A DNA stretch of 64,000 bases. It comes from Hygrocybe punicea. Its lineage: Eukaryota; Basidiomycota; Agaricomycetes; Agaricales; Hygrophoraceae. The translations under genes and the position numbers were made by a program. The notes beneath the pieces are model-generated. The model saw only the letters and a list, made by a program, of their open reading frames with translations. It had not been told where the DNA came from and searched no databases. How positions within the stretch are numbered: the first letter of the stretch is position 1; each line of letters opens with the position of its first letter. The DNA is taken from NCBI GenBank assembly GCA_963556145.1, contig OY744462.1, positions 4,030,001 through 4,094,000 of the forward strand, written 5' to 3'. Positions 1 to 10,916 of the stretch are shown here, piece by piece.

Positions 1-8
1 CCTCACAT

Positions 9-46
9 CTCTCTCTAAGCTCTCTCGCATCTCTCTCTCTTTGCTG
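9..46. repeat. CT-rich microsatellite upstream of first gene
   Basis: Short imperfect (CTCTCT)n tract ending just before the ATG at 49. Pyrimidine-rich tracts are common in fungal promoters and 5' leaders, so this may be the leader of the adjacent gene, but it lies at the window edge. Confidence 0.6.
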
Positions 47-48
47 AT

Positions 49-1939
49 ATGGGATGGAAAGCTGTGAAACAACGTAAGGAGGAAACCAAAGCAAAACAAC
101 GGCGCACCACCCAAGGGCCTGCCACTTTTGTGCCAGATGGACCCACAATGGTGTCCGATGAAGAGATGGAGACGGAGCCTGTGGTAAAGACAACGAACGA
201 CAATATGAATGGGGTCAAGGCCATTGCAGAGCTGGGGAAACGAGTGAGATTTGTTACCACTACACGCACAACCCAATCACGTTCCTCCATCGCTTCAAAA
301 TCTGGAGATACCCTTTCCACACAGGCACATTCCAATGCAGAAGCATCAAAGCTGCAAAGCCAGGAAAAAACCTCAGTCAACGAAGTCCAGCATCCTGGGC
401 GTAAGGCGTCAAGTGGAGTCGCTGCCTTGCTTCAAAGGTTAGCCATGGATGATGTTTCTAAGGAATATGGTAAGGAATTTGGTGAGGAATTTGATGTCAA
501 TGAGTATGAGGAAGAGGAAAACTCCCAGGAAAGAGTTGATGAGGAGGAAGAGCTCAAGAGGTGGCGCATGACCAATGATAACGATGTCATCAAGTTCAAG
601 CCAAAGCTAAAGACCACAACTAGTAATAAGGTAGCAAAAGGGAAGATTACAGTGGAATTGAGTGAAAGTGATGATGATGACGACGGTGAGTTGCTTCTCC
701 ACAACAGAATGGGAATGATCTTACATTATCACATTTAATAGAACCATTCAACTTCACCGTTGAAATAAATGATAGATCGAAAGGGTCACGCACTGTGGAA
801 ATTCTGTCATCAATGCTGTCTTGGGGCGATTTCCAGCAAAAACTAGCAGAGGCACTCAACATATATCCGACATCACTACGGGCACAGTATCGATTCAGCT
901 CTGAGAATAAAGACTCACTGCCATGTGATCTCACCTCACAGCAACAATTTACCACTATGCTGCTACGTCTTCGTCCTCTGGTAGTCCCAGAAATGCTCAC
1001 CAATGGTCAGCATTCTGCAAGAAAAATGAAAGCTGTGGCAGTGCAAATCTTCAACAAAGGTGACAATCCTGTGCAAAATAATATAAAGGTCTGTAGCACT
1101 TTTGCTCGCGGCCATAACTAAATTAGTATCAACAGAAAAATCCTGGGGCTTCAAAGACGTCAACCGTCGGTGACAAGGAAATTGTAAAGTCCAATGGGGA
1201 TTTGTTCCATGAGCAAAAAGTTGCAGCTAGAAGGGCACTTATTGAAGCGCATTCGTGTGACATTCATAGCCTTCCCGACAAGCCTGTCCTATGTTGGAAA
1301 GATTCCCAGAACTCCTACTACCCCATTACCGAAAGTAACCTCAATTTATGGGCCACCAAGATTGTGTGTTTGGTTGTTTTATTCCAGTCAAATGACGCTG
1401 ACCTTTCACTGAAGGTCAGAGATCCCGGGAACAATACTATTGATGTGAAACCTGCGGAACTCAACTTCTACAGCAATGCACCACGTTCCAGGAATCCCGG
1501 CCGTCCAATAGCACAGACACAGGCACAGGCACCGCTGCCCAACCCAGGTTTTCCATATGGCTATTACCCCCCACCATATCCCCCGACATGGCCCGGCTAC
1601 AGTCAAGGCCCACCATCCACTCTCAATCCAGCACAAACTGCAGCAGTCGTGCCTATCAAAGTCAACTATCCCATGATAATTCCTTGGTTGAACTATTGCG
1701 ACCAACATCCTGATGGCTGTGGAGAAGATTTCAGTGCACATGCTGATAAATTCAATAAAGAAGGTTATCGCCGTCTCCACCAGCTTACTGGAGAACGTGT
1801 TTCTGTGGAAAAGTTGTCTGATTGGCGTGGAATTGGTAAAGGTACAGCAGATTTGTTAATACGTTATGCGGAAGAGGACTTGGAGTTGGTGAAGGCTGGA
1901 ACATTCACAATGACAGTTGAAGAGGACTTGTATGCGTAG
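49..1939 (+). CDS. Hypothetical Agaricomycete protein, three exons
   Basis: Function unknown. Exon 1 is about 49-685, exon 2 about 742-1059 and exon 3 about 1137-1939; both proposed introns are GT..AG (56 and 77 bp) and keep the frame, though the exact second donor (1060 or a neighbour) is uncertain. The N-terminal half is lysine/glutamate-rich and charged, with an aspartate run just before intron 1, which suggests a nuclear protein. The middle is proline/tyrosine/glycine-rich (around 1500-1640). The C-terminal 100 residues form a compact domain beginning IPWLNYCDQHPDG and ending in GKGTADLLIRYAEED. From memory, this C-terminal pattern recurs in many copies in ectomycorrhizal mushroom genomes, often beside transposons; no catalytic motif is visible. 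The ATG at 49 opens the longest frame. There are no internal stops within the exons, unlike most genes in this window. Confidence 0.7.
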
Positions 1940-2514
1940 AAACATGGATATTGTGACTTGGAAACCCTTTGTTGAGGAGATATGCTTTGAAACATAGATT
2001 TTTTTGTTAGTGGGAAGAACATATGAAGTATTCTGAATTAAATAGTTCTATGCCAGTAACAGTACACCCCACTACAATAAAGGTATTAGTGAGAGGGGGA
2101 CAGCTACAGTAAATGCTAGTAAATGTACTGCAGATGGGAAAGCTGTGTGCCGATCTGTGCAACCGTACTTCCATGCATGTTCTCATGTGAGCTGTCAAAA
2201 ATGTCTTTAGCACCTAGCAAATAAGCACTGGAGTGTACATACATAGTTTGACAATGGCTGATGCCCTCTGTGGCCTGCAAGGTCCAAGCGACTTCCATAC
2301 CCATTGCCAAATTTTCGAATTTGGAAATGGCTATATTAGAACAAAAATAAGTGGTCAACACCTTGGTTATGGGTATGGGAATGGGGATTTCAAACCACTA
2401 GTTGATATGTGCAAAACTTGCTGAGATATGGCCATCCAATTGTAGGGCCTTGGATGAAGTTGTAACTGTGGCGTTATACAAGGTCACGTGCAATACACAA
2501 TAATGAATGATTAT
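1940..2514. other. Intergenic, nothing recognised
   Basis: Non-coding, without recognisable repeats. It separates the 49-1939 gene from the abrupt left edge of Helitron copy A, where homology with the second copy at about 19.28 kb begins at about 2515. The helicase half expected to follow the Rep part of the Helitron is not present here. Confidence 0.5.
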
Positions 2515-4469
2515 CTGTACTCCACCACCACTGGTATGTCATTCTCAGGATACTGCTTCAAGTTTTCTTCTGAAATCTCCAAGTCAAGATAATCACAATG
2601 ATTCAGTTTCAACCAATTCAAAGCAGTGGCAACTTTGTTTCTTCTAATAAGCAATGGTGTTCTCTCAAAATCAGACTTGGTAGGCTTGCATGATCCTGTA
2701 TAAATGAATGCAAGTAATTCATCCAACTCATCAACAGGTGGGGGTAAAATGTCATAAATCTTTGGAGTTGGATTGGCAAATGTAATGGCATTTGCTCTCA
2801 TCTTGTGCATTCCTGAAGAAACCCTAACAATGCATCTATTGTGTCTCACTCTAGCAATTAACAGTTGTTCTACATAAGACAAATTAGTTAATTCATTAGG
2901 AATTTGTCCAAGCCATAAACCATTTGCCAGAGACATAGCTGGGCATTTTCCTCTGACCAAAGACTTGCAACACTTCTTGCAAATGCCACGGAGATCTTCA
3001 ATTATTATAGGGCTATCTGAAGATTCAATTGGATCATTTATTGAGAAGCGCTCCTTTTGAGTTATACCAGCTTCTTTCAAACAACTCAAATTCAAGTCTG
3101 TGCAGCTTAGCAATTGCAGGACTGGTGTTAATCTTTCATAGACAGCACAACCAGATTCAATAAATTTGTTGGGAGAGGCATCACTACAAAATCCTGAAAT
3201 TATAGTGTGTTGCAATTTTGCTGAAGGTGGATCAGGAGGGAATTGAATATTATCTCTGTATGTTTGAACAGCAATCTGATTTGTTTGTGCATGCTGCTCA
3301 GGGTGGTTCATGGTATGTCTTCTAACTGCATTTACCATATGTTGCAGATGCTTTTCATGATGATCAACTTTGAATTTTGTAACAGCTACAAGGTTTTGTG
3401 TTGCATGCTTCTCAGGATGTTGTAGATGAAATTTCTGCACAGCTGCCAGATTTTGTTTGCTATGTTTCTCTGAGTTTTCACTCTGAAATTTCTGCACAGC
3501 TGCTAGATGTGGTTTGGCATGCTTATCAGGATTTTCACTCTGAAATCTTTGTACAGCTGCCAGATTTTATTTTGCATGCTTGTCAGGATTTTGACTCTGA
3601 AATTTTTGGACAGCTGCCAGATTTTGCTTTGCATGTTTGTCAGGATTTTCACGCTGAAATTTCTGCACAGCTGCTAGATGTTGTTTGTCATGTTTCTCTG
3701 GATTTTCACTCTGAAATTTCTGCACAGCTGCTAGATGTTGTTTGGCATGCTTATCAGGGTGTTCATTGTGAAATTTCTGTACAGCTGCTAGATTTCGTTG
3801 TACATATTTGTCAGGATGTTGTGCTTTAAACTTATTGACTGCTCTGCTGTTTGAGGTTTTCTTGTGCATTGCAATTGCTTCTTCATCAATAAATTCAAAG
3901 ATTGATACAAATTCAGGACAGTTGGCGCACACATGATTCTGTATTGCAGTTTGAATTGATGCCAGATTCATTTTTGAATGGACAAGAATGCTATGATGAG
4001 CTGCAATTACTTTCAAATTGGCAATGGTCACCTTTGGAATCAACAATTCAAATGGGTGATTGACAATTACAAGTGATTTTTCAGATGATGATTCCAAGGA
4101 GAGAGCTTCATTTTTTGGCAGGTAAGAATGGAATTTACATTTAAATGCATCCATACTACCATTGTCATTGGTTGAAGCAGGCATCAGTTCATGAAGTGAG
4201 AATATATTTGCTTTGCCTCCACCAATGCATTCAATATCAATGTTAGGATTGCAGGATATATTGTCAGACTTGAAAATATCATATAATTTCGAAGTTTTAT
4301 TGCACATATAGTGACCAGCCATTTGAAAAGCTAGAAAATGATGCAGAACTAGGACAAACAGCAGTATTGCTCCATTTGCTAATATAGGTAGTTTGTTTAC
4401 ATATTTTAAGTAAGCTCTGAAGTCATGTCTTCTAAACAGATTCTGTTGAAGTTTCAACTTAATATACAT
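2515..4469 (-). pseudogene. Helitron Rep protein, N-terminal part (copy A)
   Basis: N-terminal part of a fungal Helitron replication protein, before its HUH nuclease. From the 5' side (4469 downward) there is a conserved region with the motif GGGKANIFSLHELMPAS, then about ten tandem copies of a 17-20 residue unit of the type AVQKFQSENPDKHAKQ (roughly 3840-3300), then a conserved region with paired cysteines (CKKCCKSL at about 2970) and the segment SGMHKMRANAITFANP. A frame break lies near 3567. Copy B at 18.7-21.2 kb has the same order with fewer peptide repeats. No HUH or helicase domain is retained, so the copy cannot act alone. The low-GC, alanine/glutamine-rich repeats expand and contract between copies. 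Confidence 0.7.
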
Positions 4470-4684
4470 GCACTTATTAGCAATGCTGGTTGTTCAATGA
4501 TACTCAGAAAGCAAAACAAACATGTTCAAGAAGATTCTGGTATATAGTTCAAATAGAAAAATTGGATGAGCTGATTTATAACTAGAAAGAACAAATTCAG
4601 TGCTGTTGTGGATATTTGTGATTTGTTCAAGGTTTGGTGATGTGAAAGAAGAGGTGGACTGGAGACCAATTTGATGAACAGAGA

Positions 4685-5060
4685 CTAAACTTGGTACTTA
4701 AGTAGGGTTTCATGCTTTGGCAAATTGTCTTTGTAAAAATTCAAAGTAACTGGGCATAGAGTGACATTTGGTATGACAGAGACAGTTGGTGTGACATGGA
4801 CATTTTGTATGACACTTGTAGGAGGCACAAGGCCAATCCCAGTGACAGCACATTGTGCCCAAGACATTGCAATGATAAAAATCATAAGACATTGTGACAT
4901 GGATAACATTTTTAACATTTTTGTGAACAGGTTTATAGTTTTTTTGAAAATCAAAGCTAGATAATAATATGGATATGTCAAATATAGCTGGAAAAGATGT
5001 ATAAAAAAACATATCAATACAAATTCCAGCACATGTCGTAAAAATCGAAAAAATCCACAA
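4685..5060 (-). pseudogene. Cys/His-rich N-terminal frame of Helitron (copy A)
   Basis: Reading frame with a dense cysteine/histidine cluster (CHWDWPCASYKCHTKCPCH) built on a five-residue CHTxC pattern, followed by PSYFEFLQRQFAK. It is closely matched in copy B (21.37-21.78 kb). A second frame across the same DNA is hydrophobic and gives a signal-like peptide, but the Cys/His frame is the more plausible one. It lies just upstream of the Rep N-terminal region and may be its first exon, giving a zinc-binding N-terminus. Function is not established; conservation between two diverged copies is the main support. Confidence 0.4.
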
Positions 5061-6340
5061 AATTTGGCATTTTAAAGCTATATATGAATATAATATGTAA
5101 ACATTTGATCATAGATGGTAAAAGATTCATACCTGAGCTAGAAAGGATCCACTGTAAACCTGTAGGTTAACAAATGAGCTTATACAATCTAAAAAGGTGA
5201 AAAACTGCGAAATTTCTACATACTTTGAATGTTGACAGGAAGATTGGCGACCAAATGATAGATTATATCAACCAATAACCATTTACACCAATAAAAGACA
5301 TTACCAGTGGTCCACGATACAAAACAGAGCCAGAGAAAAGAAAAAGCATGAAAATCTGAAAGATTTTTGACTTTTTTGTCTATAAAAGGAAAGATTATGT
5401 CAGCATTGGACCCTGAATGGTGCAGGTACATCACCTGATCAAAATCGCTGTTTTTCGGAGTCTGAATATCAAAAACTGAGCTTAAACAAGCCAAAAAGGT
5501 CAAAAAACACGGACTTAATGCAACAAATGAGGAAGGTGGTGGTTCAGGTTCAAGAGGCAAAAGCACAATAAGGTTCAAAGTCTGGGTTCAAATGGTGATC
5601 TGAAATGATTACATAATCATGATTACATAGGAAAAATGACCAAAACCAAAATTGGAATACAAAGTAATCTAACTATATTAGGTTTGTTTATTTGTATTTG
5701 TTTGTTATATGGCCAAGTTGCACTGTTACTCAGAAACGTCAGGTGATAATATTAGTAGGACCACATTTTATTTGGCTTTGTTTACATCTATTTATATTTG
5801 TTTACTAAAGCTCAAATAGGACCACAGAGACCAAAACACATGATGAAGTGTGTATTACTGCGTTATATAAGTAGATTTGTTACATGCAATGATCACTGTG
5901 ATGATTAGTATAAATTTTAGTACATATTATGTACAATTACCTTATGTGATTAGACTGGTCACATGTGACTATCACTGTTACGATCAGTGGTATACAATAT
6001 CTGAAATTACCATATATGGTTAGGATTGTCACATGTGACTGTCACATCTTGCCTGAAATGGTTATATTAGTCAGCAGTTCAATTTTCAGCTGATTCCGAT
6101 AAGAATTGAAGTCAGTATGAATATTTTGAATATAATTGGAAGGTAATTTGTCTCTTCTAAGGCAACCCATATTTGGATGATTATGTAAACTTGTCCAAAC
6201 ATGGCCAGAATCACATGTGATTGTACAGAATATCAAGGAGACTCATATCTCTTGCCTAAAAAAATTTTGTCTATAGACGATCAACTTTATCAATTAATCA
6301 ATTAATTAATTACGAATCCTCACTGAACCAGGTCTGATAA
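5061..6340 (-). other. Helitron 5' non-coding region with repeated GTCACATGTGAC motif
   Basis: AT-rich region shared with copy B (21.75-23.0 kb). At about 5860-6060 it has repeated blocks around TGGTCACATGTGACTGTCAC, each followed by a TATATGGTTAG-type motif. The same blocks recur in copy B (22.56-22.70 kb) and copy C (23.94-24.41 kb). CACATGTG is palindromic and could be a protein-binding site of the element (inference). Confidence 0.5.
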
Positions 6341-6344
6341 AGAA

Positions 6345-6375
6345 TGAGTCTTTTAATAAATTAAAAGAACTCGTA
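6345..6375 (-). repeat. Helitron 5' terminal hairpin (copy A)
   Basis: On the minus strand the end reads TACGAGTTCTTTTAAT, a two-base loop, then ATTAAAAGACTCGT: a near-perfect 14-bp stem. The same terminus is found at 23000-23029 and 24696-24726, and a diverged one at about 7217 on the plus strand. Hairpins at the 5' end fit Helitron2/Helentron-type elements better than canonical Helitrons. Confidence 0.7.
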
Positions 6376-7213
6376 ATTAAAGTTGTTCATGATATCTAAT
6401 TGTCTATTAGTGAGTTCATGATCAGTGAATGCTTCATCCCATGATTCCAGGTCACTTTTCAGGTCATGACCAGATCTCCATGGTTTGAACAGAGTGAGCA
6501 TTGTGATGTAATAGTATTCTCTATCTCCTCTATCACGTCTGGGCAATGAACCACCAACAAAGTTTGGAACAACATGCTTCTTATTTTTACTGGCTTCCAT
6601 ACAGTGTGTTTCATATAATGGGTGATCTTCTAGGAATAGATTGGTATCCTCTTGAACAAACTCAGTACTATCAGACTCATTGTCCTCTGAATCACATTCT
6701 ATGAAATTGTTATCATCTTTGATGTTCAGATCATCAAATTCTATGCTCAAGTTATTACTGGTAGATACATTAGATTTCAAAGTTTTTTTGTGAGTTGCAG
6801 TTGGTGGCTCAGATTCCATGACATCTAACTCATCATCACTGTTTATTTCATCATAAGCTTTTTGAATGTTTCTCTTGACTCTTTCTGCACCCTGCACCCA
6901 TTCATACAAATTTATGTCTTCATAATGAGCTGGTCTGTATATATAGTCATGCATAGCAGATAGTCCTATGAATTTTCCCTTTTGATTGTGCAGTACAACT
7001 TTTTCAGAGTCAACTTGCATGTCATCATTTTCATCTGGATTCCAAGCTTTCTGGACTTCTCTCACATAGTTTCTCCGATAAACAGGAATGAATTTGTGAC
7101 TGGTATAATGGTCAGGGTTGCCAAGTAGATACATTGAAGCCATTGGTCCACCAATTTCAAGTTTTGCAGTTAAAGCATTGATGATCTGAGTGATGAGTTT
7201 TCTAGCTTTGTCT
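6376..7213 (-). pseudogene. Helitron linker region between Rep and helicase (piece of master element)
   Basis: Reading on the minus strand from 7213, the frame begins DKARKLITQIINALTAKLE and runs through GGPMASMYLLGNPDHYTSH, DYIYRPAHYEDINLYEW, HPLYETHCM, VPNFVGGSLPRRDRGDREYY and TLFKPWRSG. This is the conserved segment between the Rep nuclease and the PIF1-like helicase in fungal Helitron proteins. It starts where the piece at 14183-14506 ends (SMKR, then DKARKL), so both are parts of one protein split by the 7214-14182 insertion. It stops at NNFN where copy A begins; the helicase is not found. An acidic, low-complexity stretch lies in the middle. Confidence 0.75.
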
Positions 7214-7555
7214 TTTTATGAGTTCTTCCATTTATGGAGGAATCGTTCTTATCAGTCCAGGATATATGGCAGTTCATCAGTAATTAATTAATTAATTCAT
7301 TGATTGATTGATTTTTGAAATCAACTATAGAGCCAAATTCTGCAATTTTACTCATTTTTTTTTCAGAAAAATCATGAATGAAATAGATGTTTTGAATTTT
7401 GTCCTCAATTATTTTCATAAATATAGGATTTATCTTGAGGTCATAAAAAATCAAAAACTGCTACGATAGACCAGAAGATCTCTACTCCCTGAAGTCTGAC
7501 AGCCAAACCACTAGAGGAGTGAGCAAGAGAGCCCCCATGGAATGTGAGTGTCACC

Positions 7556-7690
7556 CCAAAAGTGGTACAATGTGTCCCCTTATGCCATACTGACCCCATC
7601 CTCCTTATACCCCCCTATATCCAGACCTCTACCCCCAGACGACAGATGGCCAAACGGTAAGAGGAGCAGTGAGGGGGGTCTTAATGGAAT
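7556..7690. repeat. Direct repeat flanking the CACTA-like element, left copy
   Basis: The block around AGTGGTACAATGTGTCCCC, a pyrimidine-rich middle and an end in GAGGGGGGTC is repeated at 12118-12245 with the same order of motifs. It appears to be a tandem unit that the CACTA-like element split: the next unit begins TCACTCCAAA, is cut at 7707, and resumes AAAGTGGTACGATG at 12115. Confidence 0.55.
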
Positions 7691-7849
7691 GTAGGGATCA
7701 CTCCAAACACCAGGAAAACACAGGTTTACTTAATCTGACTTAATCAACTTAGTGGACTTAAACATACTTAAACACACTTAACCATAACTTAATTTTAACT
7801 AAGACCAAAAGTTCAACTTTTATACCAGTATAATGCTACTAGTAGTTGC

Positions 7850-8062
7850 AGTTAGTACTTGTGCTGGTTCTAGTGCTGGTGCTGGTGCTGTGCCAGTCTG
7901 TGTCCCTACTGTTATGCTGAGAAGTCGAAGAAAAAAAGCAAAGTCCATACTTTACCTTTGTTTGGTCCATGTTCACTTTTGTCTTCACATGCACCAATAC
8001 CAACACCTGCACCCACGCCAGAACCAGTGCCTATGCCAGTACCAGCATGGCATAGTGGAGGG
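7850..8062. repeat. GTGCTG/CAGCAC minisatellite block 1
   Basis: Degenerate repeats of GTGCTGGTGCTGG and, further on, the complementary ACCAGTACCAGCATGG. Related blocks occur at 10915-11260, 11390-11560 and 11850-11920, all inside the CACTA-like element. Confidence 0.6.
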
Positions 8063-8232
8063 CATCTTATAGGTAACAAAGTCCACCCGAAGTTTCTTCC
8101 TCATTGACATGCTTTTAGGACGGTGAAGACAATAATGAGAGCGATGACAATGAGGTGGAGGACAAGGATGGTGGAGGCAAGGACGGCAAGGCTGATGTCC
8201 AGGATAGCAAGGCCGATGTCCAGGATAGCCGG

Positions 8233-8387
8233 TGGAGTGGTAGCAAGTGCCTGGTCATGTGAGGAGGCTCCCACGGTTCGTTGTAGACAGATCCCTGTCA
8301 GTAGTCAGTCCCAATCAAGCCTTCCTCGTCAGCTCTCCAGCGAGACTCTCCAGCTAGCCCTCGGAGCAGTACCTCCGTACCACTCCA
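8233..8387 (+). repeat. LTR 1 of gag-only retroelement
   Basis: 155-bp repeat beginning TGGAGTGGTA and ending TACCACTCCA; its copy lies at 10762-10916. The ends are inverted repeats of each other, as usual for LTRs. A related solo LTR lies at 63618-63773. Confidence 0.75.
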
Positions 8388-8390
8388 ACG

Positions 8391-8415
8391 TGGTGATGAG
8401 AGTGGATTTGAACCC
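8391..8415 (+). other. tRNA primer-binding site of the LTR element
   Basis: The sequence starts TGGTGATGAGAG and runs into GGATTTGAACCC. TGG plus seven bases plus GGATTTGAACC is what a reverse complement of a tRNA 3' end (CCA, acceptor, T-arm) looks like, so complementarity may extend through the T-loop. The tRNA identity is not resolved. Confidence 0.55.
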
Positions 8416-8598
8416 AGCTTCTGTTTTCAGTGACTTCCAGCGATTTCCAGCGATTTTTCAGCACCCCAGCGATTTTCCGAGTACCGAGCACAGAGCACAG
8501 AGCACCACACACTGAGCAGTTTCCTGAACCCCAAGTGATTTTCCAAGCACTGAACGATTTTCCGAGCAACAAACATTTTCATTTTCTCGACCTACACA

Positions 8599-9985
8599 AT
8601 GACTACAAAAAGGAAACAAAAAGAACGAGTGGAGAAGGAAAAAACGCGGCGGAAAACCAGCACAAAAAACAAACCACAAACCACACCGCCAACAGCCCAT
8701 GCCAACCACATGCAGCCCACAGCGACGTGGACCCCAATGAGAGCAACCACAACGCCCACTGCCCCGGTGCCCAGCAACGCCGCTCGAACACCACCCGGCA
8801 CCTCCAAACGTGAACATTCAACAGCCCCGTTGCCCCACCTCGCTAGTTCCAACCACGTCAAGCCAAAAACGACATATGGGCCCCGAAACTCACCACAATC
8901 ACCATCCCACAATGCCAACCACCTCCAAACCGAGCACAGATGCGAATCCCCAGCGCCCACGGCTCTCGCCACCCCCAACCCAAAGCACCCTGGAGCAGAA
9001 TGCAGCCATGAGCTCCCACCAAAATACCCCAACCCGAGCATCCAAACGGCCCCATCCACACGTGAAAACGGGCCCCAGCACACCACAACGTGCACACCTC
9101 CACCAAAAACGTCGACGTTCATGCCCAAGCACGCCACATCATTATTGCCCACCCAAATGGCCCCACCCTCGCTGCAAAATGCGTCAGAACGCACCCCAAA
9201 CCCAACTGCCATGTTTACGTCCCCCACCCTCGCAACCACGCCCCAAGTCCCCACAACGTCAACAGCAACCCCGTCTACCATCTGGCAGGCCCCACCGCCA
9301 TCCGCACGCGTGCCCATCACGCCCAACATGACTGCCACGTCACGACTGCACCCAATGCTGCAGCCTTCACCTTCAATACCCGGACCATGGCCCCAGCATC
9401 CAACCACACCCACGTTGACCCAGGAACGGCCAATGCGAGCACCCATGTGCCCAAACAAACCCCAGTCCAGCCCAGCTGCTGCCGCCACGTCACCAACAAA
9501 CGTGAAGCACCACCAGCACTTCAGCCGCAACCCCAATGTACGGCCCCACCCCCATTGACCCAGAAACCACAGACACCAATGCCGGTGTGCCAAGACAAGC
9601 CCCAGCCCATGTCAAACGCATCCACCACGCCGTCCCACAATCCCAACCCCAGAACCCCGTCCCGCCCCTGCGCCATCCCAACCAGCACCCTTAACCCACC
9701 TCGACCCAAAAAACTCGCATGAATGCGAGTGTTCAACTCCCACCGGCACACCCACTCCCAGCACCACGAAACTGGCCTCGAAACCCTTCCAACGTGAACG
9801 TCCCATGCCTACACTGTCTAGACCCACCATTCCCATCTACCCTGACCCAAAACCAAAACACCAATGCAAGCGTCTTGTCCCCACACCGTACCACACTTCC
9901 AACAACCACCAAACACGCTACGGAGACCCTCACGGCCGAGCATGGCCTCTGCCATCCCAAATCGTGGAGTTCCTCACAGGAGAGA
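8599..9985 (+). CDS. Gag-like Pro/Thr-rich frame of LTR element (degenerate)
   Basis: The first ATG after the primer-binding site opens a frame of about 319 codons that starts with a lysine/arginine-rich stretch (MTTKRKQKERVEKEKTRRK) and then becomes a proline/threonine/histidine-rich low-complexity chain. The frame closes at 9558; similar composition continues in another frame to about 9985, which suggests a frameshift. The basic N-terminus could be an RNA- or membrane-binding part of a gag protein (inference). No zinc knuckle, capsid motif or enzyme is visible. The antisense strand also has long open frames here, a by-product of the biased composition. Confidence 0.35.
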
Positions 9986-10134
9986 ACTGAAACGAGAGGG
10001 ATGGTGCTCCGAGGTGAAACATCGAAGGGCAAGATGAGAAAAAGCAACAACCCACAAGCACGGAGGCACATACCGGGGACACACCACACGACAAAACATC
10101 CCAACCTGCGACTGCACATGAGGCAGACCCACCT

Positions 10135-10659
10135 ATGGCCACAAAACGATACACTGATGCATCTACACAAACGGAACCCGTGGAAACACCACCATCAGCA
10201 TACCACGACAATATCCCTGCCCCGAAAACCCAAGCCGTCCTTGCATTCAACATTCCCTGTCAAAACCATACCTGGCGCAACACCCGCCCCACCCACATCC
10301 CTATTTGGCGACCGAAGAGCATCCCTACCCTCACCTACCCCCGAGCACAAAATCCATGGTCCACACTGCACTGCCGTGTCCACCCTCAAAACCTTCCCCT
10401 GAGATACCCTGTACATAAACTCCCACCTCGTCATCAACCATACCCAACACATTTTGACGACTCCCCATTCCGAGTACAACCCCGCCATCTTCCCACCATC
10501 TCTATGCGAAACTCATCAAAACTTCCGGCTCGTGTCCATGACATTTCTCCTACCTTTTCCCAACCCTCTGTTTCTTTCCCATCTGTTTCTGGACAAATTC
10601 CCATTCCCTTTGATCCCAGTCTTGGACCTCCTTTGCTAGACCCCAGTGGAGTAGACTAG
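10135..10659 (+). CDS. Second Pro-rich frame of LTR element
   Basis: 174-codon frame beginning MATKRYTDASTQTEPVE and ending PFDPSLGPPLLDPSGVD, followed by a pyrimidine tract and the purine tract before LTR2. It lies downstream of the gag-like frame in another phase. The composition (Pro, His, Thr, Ser) resembles the first frame, and the two may be one broken gag. No domain is recognised. Confidence 0.3.
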   Translation: MATKRYTDASTQTEPVETPPSAYHDNIPAPKTQAVLAFNIPCQNHTWRNTRPTHIPIWRPKSIPTLTYPRAQNPWSTLHCRVHPQNLPLRYPVHKLPPRHQPYPTHFDDSPFRVQPRHLPTISMRNSSKLPARVHDISPTFSQPSVSFPSVSGQIPIPFDPSLGPPLLDPSGVD

Positions 10660-10761
10660 TTCCTTTTCCAGTCCATTTCCCTCTTTCCTTCCTCTTTCTT
10701 TTTTTTCTCTTTTCAGGTCTTTGATAGCGACGAGGACGTCGCTATGAGGAAGGGGGGCACT

Positions 10762-10916
10762 TGGAGTGGTAGCGAGTGCCTGGTCATGTGACGAGGCTCC
10801 CATGGTTTGTTGTAGACAGATCCCTGTCAGTAGTCAGTCCCAATCAAGCCTTCCTCACCAGCTCTCCAGCGAGACTCTCCAGCTAGCCCTCGGAGCGGTA
10901 CTTCCATACCACTCCA
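10762..10916 (+). repeat. LTR 2 of gag-only retroelement
   Basis: Copy of 8233-8387 with several substitutions, of the same length and ends (TGGAGTGGTA .. TACCACTCCA). Divergence between the two LTRs points to an old insertion. Confidence 0.75.

Larger units (their letters stand above)
2515..6375 (-). mobile_element. Helitron-like copy A (3'-truncated, inserted in a relative)
   Basis: Collinear with 19.28-23.03 kb over its whole length: the Rep N-terminal reading frame, a Cys/His-rich frame, the non-coding 5' region and the 5' terminus are all shared. The 5' terminus on the minus strand (about 6375) begins TACGAGTTC and folds into a hairpin (6345-6375). The 3' part stops at about 2515, before the HUH nuclease domain. 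It lies exactly at a codon boundary inside the linker region of another Helitron protein (6376-7213), so it is a Helitron inserted into a Helitron of the same family. Confidence 0.75.
8233..10916 (+). mobile_element. Non-autonomous LTR retrotransposon with gag-like frame only
   Basis: Two 155-bp LTRs enclose about 2.37 kb. A primer-binding site candidate follows LTR1 within 3 bases and a purine tract (GAGGAAGGGGGG) precedes LTR2. The interior codes for proline/threonine/histidine-rich gag-like frames and no protease, reverse transcriptase or integrase, so it would depend on another element. No target duplication is visible (GCCGG versus CCAGC), which suggests rearrangement or old age. Confidence 0.65.

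Noticed and set aside
8592..9593. 333-codon minus-strand frame opposite the gag-like frame
   Set aside because: Antisense of a proline/threonine-rich gag-like stretch; it is Gly/Val/Trp-rich without motifs, a compositional shadow.
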